From positions 1 to 9,751 of the forward strand of contig JAOUOQ010000055.1 of the NCBI GenBank assembly GCA_029880275.1: a stretch of 9,751 nucleotides of DNA. The letters run 5' to 3'. The stretch is from Candidatus Aminicenantota bacterium. Lineage in GTDB: Bacteria > Acidobacteriota > B3-B38 > Guanabaribacteriales > B3-B38. Shown here piece after piece: positions 1-6,802 of this stretch. Under the pieces are notes generated by a model that did not search any database, was not told the DNA's origin, and was given only the letters and a program-made list of their open reading frames with translations. Within the stretch, counting starts at the first letter, position 1. Every line of letters starts with the position of its first letter. The translations under genes were made by a program, and so were the position numbers.

Positions 1-592
1 TAGCTACCTGGCACTTCCTTAGAGCATCGATCACCCGACGATAGTATCCCGGATAGAAGCTCCTGCCCACCACAAACTCGTGGCTCCAGAGCTCGTATCT
101 CCCGGTGAGAAGAGGTTTTTTCATAGCATAGAGCGAGCAAAGCAGACACCTGACGGGGTGGGTTGGGTAGCTCAGGGTGCATCTCTTTTTGTAGCGGAAG
201 TATTCGTAATATTTAAAGCAAATAAGCTCGTAAGTGTAAAAGCGGGCGATTATCGGGTAGTCCCTGAAGGCTTCTATGAGATAAGGCTTAAGGAAGGCGC
301 TGTCGCCTAAAAAAATATAATCGGGCTTGAATTGGTCAACCTCCTTGCGGAAGCGCTGGGGCAGGTGTTGCCGATGGAAGGTGGCGTTATTGAACCTAAT
401 GAGCCTGAAAGGTAAGTTGAGCCCCTCTGCCTGCACTCTTCCCCGGGGCCAGATATCGGTGAAGTGAGGGACATATAGGGAGACCTGATGACCCCTCTGC
501 TGGAGCCGGTTGAATGTCTCCCTCAGGTCGGTACAGGCTCCACCGTGGGGAGGCCAGTGAAACATCAGGTCAACGACCGCAATCTTTGCCAT
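1..592 (-). CDS. Glycosyltransferase, GT4-type N-terminal half (3' end beyond window)
   Basis: Likely a cytoplasmic glycosyltransferase that adds a sugar to a growing surface glycan. The reading frame is open for 197 codons from the ATG at 592 to the window edge, so the C-terminal half is missing. The start MAKIAVVDLMFHWPPHGGA is the usual GT-B N-terminal layout: a first beta strand, then a Pro/Gly-rich loop (residues 14-18) and an acceptor-side helix, then GHQVSLYVP as the second strand. FKPDYIFLGD at 88-97 fits a later Rossmann strand. A cysteine group (C138, C149, C152) lies in the acceptor domain. The donor-binding GT4 domain with its EX7E motif would be outside the window, so the family call rests on the N-terminal half. 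The gene starts 10 bases after the radical SAM stop. A GGAG lies 14 bases before the ATG, which is a weak ribosome site and suggests translational coupling. Donor and acceptor sugars cannot be told. Confidence 0.8.
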   Translation of the reverse strand, partial: MAKIAVVDLMFHWPPHGGACTDLRETFNRLQQRGHQVSLYVPHFTDIWPRGRVQAEGLNLPFRLIRFNNATFHRQHLPQRFRKEVDQFKPDYIFLGDSAFLKPYLIEAFRDYPIIARFYTYELICFKYYEYFRYKKRCTLSYPTHPVRCLLCSLYAMKKPLLTGRYELWSHEFVVGRSFYPGYYRRVIDALRKCQVA

Positions 593-602
593 GGACCGAA
601 TA

Positions 603-2525
603 CTATCTCCGCCTGATATCCGACAGGAGATTCCTTCTGGTTATTCTGACAATGGACAGATAGTGCAAAATCTCCCTCTTGCGGGCGGGAGGAACCCTCA
701 CATCTTTCTCCTTAATCGGATAATCTGTGTAGTATATAGCCGAGCGTATAAGACCGAGTTGAGCAAAGATATAAACCGCATAGGCGGTCAGCCTTAAGCT
801 CTTGGTCAGCGGGATGTTCAGATATTCGGAAAGATGCAGTGCTATCTGGCGCACAGTAAGGCTCCCATCGCACTTTTTGAAGAAGGGGAATAGGAATCGC
901 CAGACATCGTAGAGCTTGGTGGCGAGTTCCTCCTGAGAGCTGTTGCCGGGGAAGACAGTCCAGAATCCAGTCCGTACGGCATCGAGAAAGATGAAGTAGT
1001 GCTCCTCATTGAGCCTCCGAACGGTACGCAGAGGGATATCGTTGAGCAGGGAATAAGGGATGGAGTTGATCCGATGATGGTATCGGTCCTCAGCGTCTTC
1101 TATCAGCTGAAGGCAAAGCTCGTCAATCTCCTCGAAGAACCTGGTACCCGGATAAGCAGTGGCAAACTGCCCTATATAAAGGGGATAGGGGAAGGGGTGG
1201 AAGTAATCGAACCACTTGTAGCCCTCCTGGGCGCAATCAAGAAACTCCTTCTGGAGATAATAGCCAACGATGGTCTCCCCGGGATTGAAAGCCATACAGG
1301 TATACAGGGGCTTGAGCTCTGCCGCCCTCAGGTTCTTTATCGCCTCGCGGCTGGCTCCAATTGCTTGATTCTTATGGATATGGATAAAGGTATCCGGATT
1401 GGCGCTCTCCAGACCTATCTCCACTCCAATGCAGCCCGCCTCCCGCATCAGGGGAAGAAGGTCTCGGTTGCGGTTGATATGCTCTGCCCGGTCAAGGCAG
1501 ACCCACTGAATCCCCAGCTTCTCCTCAATGATCAGGCGGCAGACCTCCTCAACATAGCGGGGGTTGAGGGTGAAGTTGTCATCCCAGAAGTGGAACTTCT
1601 TTATCCCGTAGCGGTCGATCACCATCCTCATCTCGTCGACAATGTTCCTAGCGGAGCGGAAACGGACCTTTTTCTGCCACAGGATAGGAGAGGCACAGAA
1701 AGAGCACTCATAGGGACATCCCCGGGAGCCGACAATCGGCATCCGCTCCCCCCCTACCACATGGAGGGGCATATTATACTCCTCAATGGGCAGGAGGTGA
1801 TAAGCTGGGAAGGGCAGCTGGTCTATATTCTTGAGCAAGGGGCGGGGAGGATTGGCAATTACTTTCCCATCTTCCTTATAGGCAACTCCCGCAATATCCT
1901 TTACCGGCTTGCCTTTAGAGAGAGCCTGCACCAGCTCAACGAAGCTCTGCTCTCCCTCAAATCGGATGCAGCAGTCGGCGCTTTTTAAGGCATCTTCGGG
2001 CTTCAAGGTCGGATGGACACCCCCATGAACGATTATGGTCTGAGGACTCATGGATCTGATGGCATGGCTGAGGTTCTCGGCATACTGAGCTTGCACGGTC
2101 CAATAGGAGAATCCTATTATGTCCCATTTATCCCTGGCAATAGCTTTTACTATCTGATGATAATTCAGGCTCTGGCATTGGGCATCGAGGATACCCACAT
2201 TGACCTCCGGCATCTCTTTCAGCAGATAGGATGCGATGTAAGCAATCCCCAGTGGGATGATGCGCTTATGGCGGCGGTTTGCCGGTAGGGGTAGCTGAAG
2301 TAAAAGGACGCTGTAACGTGAGGCATTCTCTCCCGGGTACTGCATTACCAGAATTGGCTCTCTTTCCTCGAGGAGCAGGTCGCGGAGTGCGGCAGTCTCG
2401 GGGATGCCCATCATCCACAATACTGTCCTCCTGAACCAATAGCCGATGGAGGTATCCCTTACTCTCTTCCATAAAGCTTTCTGTTTAGCACGCTCAATCA
2501 ACCTGATGGCACCCTTCTTGCCCAT
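603..2525 (-). CDS. B12-binding radical SAM protein with PqqD-like C-terminal segment
   Basis: A cytoplasmic iron-sulfur enzyme of the cobalamin-binding radical SAM group; family members are methyltransferases, cyclases or ring-contracting enzymes. Numbering is from the ATG at 2525 (640 residues). Residues about 70-205 form the B12-binding Rossmann-like domain, with IIGFSYWTVQ and IIVHGGVHPT typical of the group. The DxHxxG motif that supplies a lower cobalt ligand is absent, as in many radical SAM relatives. The cluster motif CX3CX2C is C270, C274, C277 (GCPYECSFC), followed by FHFWDDNF and GVEIGLES, which match the usual radical SAM barrel strands. The last 120 residues include CDGSLTVRQIALHLSEYL (about 552-569), which resembles the helical part of PqqD domains. 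AAGGAG at 2539-2534 lies 8 bases before this ATG but only 2 before the in-frame ATG at 2531, so the later start is preferred. The gene follows the phosphatase-like gene by about 40 bases. Substrate is unknown; its position suggests a glycan, lipid carrier or precursor. Confidence 0.9.
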   Translation of the reverse strand: MGKKGAIRLIERAKQKALWKRVRDTSIGYWFRRTVLWMMGIPETAALRDLLLEEREPILVMQYPGENASRYSVLLLQLPLPANRRHKRIIPLGIAYIASYLLKEMPEVNVGILDAQCQSLNYHQIVKAIARDKWDIIGFSYWTVQAQYAENLSHAIRSMSPQTIIVHGGVHPTLKPEDALKSADCCIRFEGEQSFVELVQALSKGKPVKDIAGVAYKEDGKVIANPPRPLLKNIDQLPFPAYHLLPIEEYNMPLHVVGGERMPIVGSRGCPYECSFCASPILWQKKVRFRSARNIVDEMRMVIDRYGIKKFHFWDDNFTLNPRYVEEVCRLIIEEKLGIQWVCLDRAEHINRNRDLLPLMREAGCIGVEIGLESANPDTFIHIHKNQAIGASREAIKNLRAAELKPLYTCMAFNPGETIVGYYLQKEFLDCAQEGYKWFDYFHPFPYPLYIGQFATAYPGTRFFEEIDELCLQLIEDAEDRYHHRINSIPYSLLNDIPLRTVRRLNEEHYFIFLDAVRTGFWTVFPGNSSQEELATKLYDVWRFLFPFFKKCDGSLTVRQIALHLSEYLNIPLTKSLRLTAYAVYIFAQLGLIRSAIYYTDYPIKEKDVRVPPARKREILHYLSIVRITRRNLLSDIRRR

Positions 2526-2533
2526 TCTCATCT

Positions 2534-2539
2534 CTCCTT
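2534..2539 (-). promoter_or_regulatory. Shine-Dalgarno site of the radical SAM gene
   Basis: AAGGAG on the minus strand. It is 2 bases from the ATG at 2531 and 8 bases from the ATG at 2525. The second spacing is normal, so this site moves the likely start two codons downstream of the longest frame. Confidence 0.7.
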
Positions 2540-2565
2540 ATGAAGTCACATCTCCCATTGGATGG

Positions 2566-4383
2566 CTATTTGATATAGCCGAGCGCTTTTAATCTCTTTT
2601 TGAGTTCCTCATCCACTCCCGATGTTACGGGCTTCCTATCGGATGTCCAAGAGGAAGTCCGATAAGAGCTGACATAGGCGACGGGATGCTGGCGGATAAG
2701 CGAAAGCTCCATAATCTCAGTGAGCACACCACCATCCATATCCCTCCCCGAAGGAAGCCCTAAAAGATAAAGGATGGTAGGGGCAATATCATATATTCTT
2801 GCTTGCTTTATAGAGTAATCTTTTAAAATTCCTTTCCCCCAGACGATAATCACTCCCTCTTCGCGGGCGTAGTGCTCCCCGCTCATCCCGCGGGAGAAAA
2901 TAAAATTGCTGCACGCCCAGGGCTGGGAAGACATAACAAGGGAGTCGTCAACGGCCACCTGATTGTTGAACACCACCATCAGGTCAGCATCCATCCCCTC
3001 ACCCCCTTCTGATAAGCGATTAAGCACTTTTTTAAAGAGCCTCTTCCCGCTGTCAGTGGTCAGCTGCTGCAGTCGGTGAGTAACTTCCTCGAGAACTTTC
3101 TCATAATCTGCTGGCTTCACCACTCCCTGAGGCTCTCGACCTTGCAGGTTAATATAAAGCCTTCGCTTATAATCCCAGGGAGTTGAGGAATCGTAAACCA
3201 TGGTATTTGCCCAATCTATCTGGCGGTGGTCGCTGAAAAAATATTCCTCCTCGGGAGAAACTCTGCTCCAATCGACCTCTTCTGAGGAGTGAACCAGCAG
3301 ACCCATCTTTGCCAGCAGCAGGTTGAGGTCGATTGCCTTGGGGTCGAGGGTGTCAAGTCCAAAGCCGTGGTCTGAAAGGACGAAAAGCACAGTCTTATCG
3401 TCCATTAACCGTATAAACTCGCCAATAATGTCGTCTATCCAGCGGTAATAGCTGTTGATTATGCTCCCGAATCTCCTCTGCTCCCGGGTAGAGAGATGGA
3501 GATTCTCCTCCGGCGAGGGAGTAGTAAGGTATTTCCAGAAATAGTGCGAGGCGATATCGGTGCCCTTGACATAGATAGCGAAGAGGTCGGGCTGCAGCTC
3601 CTCATAAAGAGATAGCCCGATGGAACAGGCATTGGCATCTTCACGGAAATAGCTTTTCAGGAAATAGAGACGATAGTTGTCGACATACTCGCTGGAGCTG
3701 CGGGGCAATTCCCTGTAATGGGGGTCGACCTGGAAAGGGGCGATATGGTGGAACATTCCGTCAACTGTCTCCTCCGATAACAGGCTGAGCCTGCCTCCCA
3801 GCTCAGGGGGATACACCGTCTCCTTTATGCGATAGGCAAACCTCTGAGAGACCACAAAACCCCGCACTTCCTCGGCAGGCCAGGTTGCCCACCAGTTCAC
3901 CACACCGACCCTTTTTTCGCTCCACTGCGATATGATATTCCACAGTGCCGGCTCTTTCCTCAGATTGCTGCTTATAAGATTGCTTTTAGAAGACCCCTTT
4001 TCCTTTACGATGAAGTCCTGAATCCCGTGCTTATCCCTTTTCATGCCAGTGGCGATGGAGGTCCATATGGCAGGAGAGAGGCAGGGGGCTTGAGAGATGA
4101 GCTTCCCATAGGCTCCCTCATCCATCAATCTCTTGATGGTTGGCAGCTCTCCCTTATCCACCATGGGAAGGATAACATCCCAGGTGATACCATCCACACC
4201 CATGATGATTACTTTCAGGTCGCTTCGGGAAGCCACTTCGGGCACTTCTCTCAGGTGGACCACTTCCCCCATCTCAAGCGCCGGGGACCGTGCTTCTCTG
4301 GCACTTATCAGGATGAGCAGGTGGAGGACTATCACCAGCCCGATAAAGATGGCTACCTTGCGGTCCTCACTCTTTCTGCTCAT
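2566..4383 (-). CDS. Membrane-anchored alkaline phosphatase-superfamily hydrolase/transferase
   Basis: A 605-residue protein of the type I phosphodiesterase/nucleotide pyrophosphatase branch of the alkaline phosphatase superfamily (COG3379-like). A hydrophobic segment at residues 10-27 follows a charged N terminus, so it is probably a signal anchor with the catalytic domain outside the cytoplasmic membrane. A full two-metal active site can be read: D64 (GVDGITWD), nucleophile S103 in CLSPAIWTS, D276 and H280 (DIASH), D338 and H339 (SDHG), and H504 (GEHYAREEG). YDIAPTILYLLGLP near 531-544 is the typical C-terminal motif. Many relatives have Thr as nucleophile; here the aligned residue is Ser, as I read it. 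The gene lies 34 bases after the ATPase, in the exporter operon. A GAGG ends one base before the ATG and another lies 14 bases away, so the ribosome site is not ideal. Possible roles are trimming a phosphate ester or transferring a phospho-substituent onto the exported glycan; the sequence does not decide. Confidence 0.9.
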   Translation of the reverse strand: MSRKSEDRKVAIFIGLVIVLHLLILISAREARSPALEMGEVVHLREVPEVASRSDLKVIIMGVDGITWDVILPMVDKGELPTIKRLMDEGAYGKLISQAPCLSPAIWTSIATGMKRDKHGIQDFIVKEKGSSKSNLISSNLRKEPALWNIISQWSEKRVGVVNWWATWPAEEVRGFVVSQRFAYRIKETVYPPELGGRLSLLSEETVDGMFHHIAPFQVDPHYRELPRSSSEYVDNYRLYFLKSYFREDANACSIGLSLYEELQPDLFAIYVKGTDIASHYFWKYLTTPSPEENLHLSTREQRRFGSIINSYYRWIDDIIGEFIRLMDDKTVLFVLSDHGFGLDTLDPKAIDLNLLLAKMGLLVHSSEEVDWSRVSPEEEYFFSDHRQIDWANTMVYDSSTPWDYKRRLYINLQGREPQGVVKPADYEKVLEEVTHRLQQLTTDSGKRLFKKVLNRLSEGGEGMDADLMVVFNNQVAVDDSLVMSSQPWACSNFIFSRGMSGEHYAREEGVIIVWGKGILKDYSIKQARIYDIAPTILYLLGLPSGRDMDGGVLTEIMELSLIRQHPVAYVSSYRTSSWTSDRKPVTSGVDEELKKRLKALGYIK

Positions 4384-4417
4384 TCCTCTAAAATCGCCTC
4401 TCTGGTAAAGCCCCGGT

Positions 4418-5824
4418 TTATTCTGTCTCGATTATTATTCTCCCCTTAAAAATGGGATACCTACCACTTCTGTAGATAGTGGAATCGGGATTGTTAACCT
4501 GAAGGAACTGCAACACCCTGGAGTTATTGACAAAATCGGTATTCAACGCCGAGGGGATAAAGCTTGTATAGTTGCCATCCAGCATGATGGTTATTCCCGG
4601 AAGTCGGAGAGTGTCTCTTTTAACGCCCCTCACGCCCACCATGTTTCCAACCTTGCTGAGATGATTGAGCTGAATCCACTCCACCTCAGTGGCGTCGATG
4701 GGGGAAAACTCGCCCTCCTCGAAAGGGGTGAACCATCGGGTGTAGCTGTCCTGCAAAAGGAGGCTGAGGTGGATCTCTTTAATGCTAGTCTCCTCCAGGC
4801 ACTCCATGTCCACTTCCCAGGAGATGGTTCGGTGGTCCTCAATCTTCAGCCTCCAGTGCTGCACAACGGGAAGGCGCCTCCACTTACCCCTGACGACAAT
4901 CTCGTTGGAAGGTGATGGTTCTTTATTCCAGATCGCCTGCGAGGAATCGTGCCATATCTCATGGGCAAAGATAGAGGAGTATAAGCCAGCCGCCCGGGTC
5001 AGCTCCATATTGTCGAGATAGAGGCTGGTTCGCCCGTTATGAAAGACCAGGCTCAGAGGCTTCTGCTCGGCAACTACAATCCCCCTCTGCTGGCTCATGG
5101 TGAGGAAGTATCGCTGGATAACCTGCCTGGACCCTCCCCTCTCGATAAGCCTGCCCTTGTGAAGGAGGATGACCCGGTCGCAGAGCCTGCGCACAGCGTT
5201 CATATCGTGAGAGACAAACACCAGGGTGACCCCTCTCCGCTTCATCTCCTCAATCTTCTCATAGCACTTCCCTTGAAAAGCCTCGTCCCCAACCGCTAAC
5301 ACCTCGTCCACCAACAGGATGTCGCAATCCACATGAGCGGCAATGGCAAAGCCCAACCTCACCTTCATCCCCGAGGAGTAATTCTTGAGAGGCGTGTCAA
5401 TAAACCTCTCCAGCTCGGCGAACTCGACAATCCGATGGTAAACCTGGCTAATCTTTTCCCTGGATATACCCAGTATGGAGGCGTTGAGATAGATGTTCTC
5501 CCTCCCGGTCAGCTCCTCGTGGAAACCGGCACCGAGCTCCAGCAGAGCGGATATCTTTCCTCTGACCGATACCTCCCCCTCGTCGGGCTGGTAGATTCCT
5601 GCCAGTATCTTCAGCAGAGTGGTCTTCCCCGACCCGTTTTCCCCTATTATCCCCAGGGTCTCTCCCTTCTCCACCTGGGAGCTCACTCCCTGCAGGGCCC
5701 AGAAATCTTTGTAGCGATATCTCCCCCGGATGAGGTTGAAAATAGACTCCTTCAAGGTAGCCTCCCGCTCCTCCTGAAGGCGGAACATTATCCCTACATC
5801 TTTGAGCTCAATCACCTTCGACAT
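4418..5824 (-). CDS. wzt: ABC exporter ATPase, Wzt/TagH type, with long C-terminal domain
   Basis: The ATP-hydrolysing subunit of a polysaccharide ABC exporter, working with the permease just upstream. The nucleotide-binding domain covers about residues 1-245: Walker A GENGSGKTT at 61-69, the LLELGAGFHEELTGREN segment at 94-110 that is typical of the polysaccharide and teichoic acid exporter ATPases, signature YSSGM at 149-153, Walker B ILLVDE at 169-174 and switch His206. The total of 468 residues leaves about 210 residues after the ATPase core. In Wzt proteins such an extension is a beta-sandwich that binds the modified end of the chain and gates export. Here the extension is rich in beta-like stretches (for example SNEIVVRGKW, RTISWEVDMECL), but I do not recognise the usual Wzt C-terminal pattern. 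The ATG follows the permease TGA after one base (TGAGATG), so the two are translationally coupled. The ATPase assignment is firm; the symbol is a family label. Confidence 0.93.
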   Translation of the reverse strand: MSKVIELKDVGIMFRLQEEREATLKESIFNLIRGRYRYKDFWALQGVSSQVEKGETLGIIGENGSGKTTLLKILAGIYQPDEGEVSVRGKISALLELGAGFHEELTGRENIYLNASILGISREKISQVYHRIVEFAELERFIDTPLKNYSSGMKVRLGFAIAAHVDCDILLVDEVLAVGDEAFQGKCYEKIEEMKRRGVTLVFVSHDMNAVRRLCDRVILLHKGRLIERGGSRQVIQRYFLTMSQQRGIVVAEQKPLSLVFHNGRTSLYLDNMELTRAAGLYSSIFAHEIWHDSSQAIWNKEPSPSNEIVVRGKWRRLPVVQHWRLKIEDHRTISWEVDMECLEETSIKEIHLSLLLQDSYTRWFTPFEEGEFSPIDATEVEWIQLNHLSKVGNMVGVRGVKRDTLRLPGITIMLDGNYTSFIPSALNTDFVNNSRVLQFLQVNNPDSTIYRSGRYPIFKGRIIIETE

Positions 5825-5825
5825 C

Positions 5826-6602
5826 TCACACCCGCTTTACCATCGCATTTTCCCGGCGATGGAAGAAGATAAATCCCCCGACCATAATCCCCATAGAGAT
5901 AGCTATGGCTATAAAGACAAACCTCAGCGGAGGAAGGGGGAGGTTCATAATTACCTTGCGATATATGGCTACTAAAACAGCCATGGGATTCAGCAGATAG
6001 ATGCCCAAAAACCGCTGGGGAACCATCTCCAGCGGATAAAATATAGGAGTAGCATAAAACAGGAGATTAAGGGCAAATTTCAGCAAAAAAGCGATATCGT
6101 TGAAAAAAACATTCAGGTGAGCGACAAAAAGTGAGAGTCCTCCGGTCAAAAGTACCTGCACCACTATTACCACCGGCAACCATAACAGCGCCCAGCTAAG
6201 CTTGACCCGGAGGATGAGAATCAGGGGAACAAATACCAGCAAGCTCAAGCAGAAGTTTATCAGATTGGATAATATAGCTGAGAGGGGGAAAATCTCCCTG
6301 GGAAAATAGACCTTCTTTATCAGATTGCTGTTTCCCGATATGGAAATCACCGCCCCCAGCAGGGAGGACTGGAAAAAGCCCCAGGGTAACAGGGCTGTCA
6401 GGAGGAATACAGGATAGTTCTCTACCTGAAGGCGGACAATAATAGAAAAAATGATGATAAACAGGAGGGCGGTGAGCAAGGGGTCAACCAGTGACCACAG
6501 ATACCCCAGCACAGAGTTCTTATATTTGACCTTGAGGTCCCTTATGACCAGGTTTCTGATTAAGTCTTTATATCGGAATATCTCTTTAATCTTGGCTATC
6601 AA
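5826..6602 (-). CDS. wzm: ABC-2 polysaccharide export permease, Wzm/TagG type
   Basis: The membrane subunit that forms the channel for a lipid-linked glycan. It has 258 residues, normal for the family. RYKDLIRNLVIRDLKVKY (10-27) followed by the GYLWSLVDPLL motif (33-43) is the classic amphipathic entry and first helix of O-antigen and teichoic acid permeases. Six hydrophobic segments can be placed at about 37-58, 65-85, 105-131, 139-162, 172-190 and 229-247. VYFPREIFP (98-106) and FYATPIFYP (182-190) are further family motifs. The start is TTG at 6602: a TAG stop lies in frame two codons upstream, and no ATG occurs in frame before the conserved N terminus ends. AGAGGTG at 6620-6614 is 11 bases upstream of it. 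It is the first gene of the exporter operon, downstream of a promoter at 6782-6754. Confidence 0.94.
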   Translation of the reverse strand: MIAKIKEIFRYKDLIRNLVIRDLKVKYKNSVLGYLWSLVDPLLTALLFIIIFSIIVRLQVENYPVFLLTALLPWGFFQSSLLGAVISISGNSNLIKKVYFPREIFPLSAILSNLINFCLSLLVFVPLILILRVKLSWALLWLPVVIVVQVLLTGGLSLFVAHLNVFFNDIAFLLKFALNLLFYATPIFYPLEMVPQRFLGIYLLNPMAVLVAIYRKVIMNLPLPPLRFVFIAIAISMGIMVGGFIFFHRRENAMVKRV

Positions 6603-6753
6603 TTCCTATCCCGCACCTCTACTTGAAATTCGCCACACACTTTCCTGTTAACTTTCTGGTAAAAACAGACTCTACTTAATCAATTCTTAAACAACGACTT
6701 ACTAATAAACTACAAACCTCTCCTCTACCAAAAGCCTGCTGAAATTCTATAAA
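6603..6753 (-). other. AT-rich untranslated leader of the exporter operon
   Basis: About 150 bases with no credible reading frame, clearly richer in A+T than the flanking genes. On the minus strand it contains purine-rich patches (TGGTAGAGGAGAGG near 6730-6717) and the imperfect palindrome TTAAGAATTGATTAAG (6690-6675). No strong hairpin, terminator or known riboswitch core was seen. Confidence 0.4.
6614..6620 (-). promoter_or_regulatory. Shine-Dalgarno site supporting the TTG start of the permease
   Basis: AGAGGTG on the minus strand, 11 bases before the TTG at 6602. A second, weaker TAGGA is only one base from the TTG. The spacing to AGAGGTG is slightly long, which together with the TTG may keep permease translation low. 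Confidence 0.5.
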
Positions 6754-6782
6754 ATTATAACATAATTGCCACAAATTCACAA
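6754..6782 (-). promoter_or_regulatory. Sigma-70-type promoter for the exporter operon
   Basis: On the minus strand, TTGTGA at 6782-6777 (four of six matches to TTGACA) is followed by exactly 17 bases and then a perfect TATAAT at 6759-6754. Transcription would begin near 6747 and leave an untranslated leader of about 145 bases before the permease TTG. The site begins 20 bases past the epimerase stop, in the only sizeable gap of the window. No hairpin followed by a T-run was seen between the epimerase stop and this promoter, so upstream transcripts may read through. Confidence 0.65.
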
Positions 6783-6802
6783 ATCCCTTACCGCATCCCT
6801 CA

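Noticed and set aside
80..310. A short plus-strand open frame near the left edge
   Set aside because: The minus strand here codes for the glycosyltransferase N terminus without a stop, which explains the sequence better.
999..1988. A 329-codon open frame on the plus strand
   Set aside because: It lies wholly opposite the radical SAM gene, whose cluster motif and barrel strands are clear. The plus-strand product has no recognisable domain and reads as a codon-bias shadow.
6675..6690. Imperfect palindrome TTAAGAATTGATTAAG as an operator or terminator
   Set aside because: It is AT-rich, with short arms and no T-run. Such matches are expected by chance in an AT-rich leader.
6717..6730. Possible ops/JUMPstart element in the exporter leader
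   Set aside because: Only GGTAG is shared with the GGCGGTAG core; the rest does not match, so RfaH-type control is not supported.
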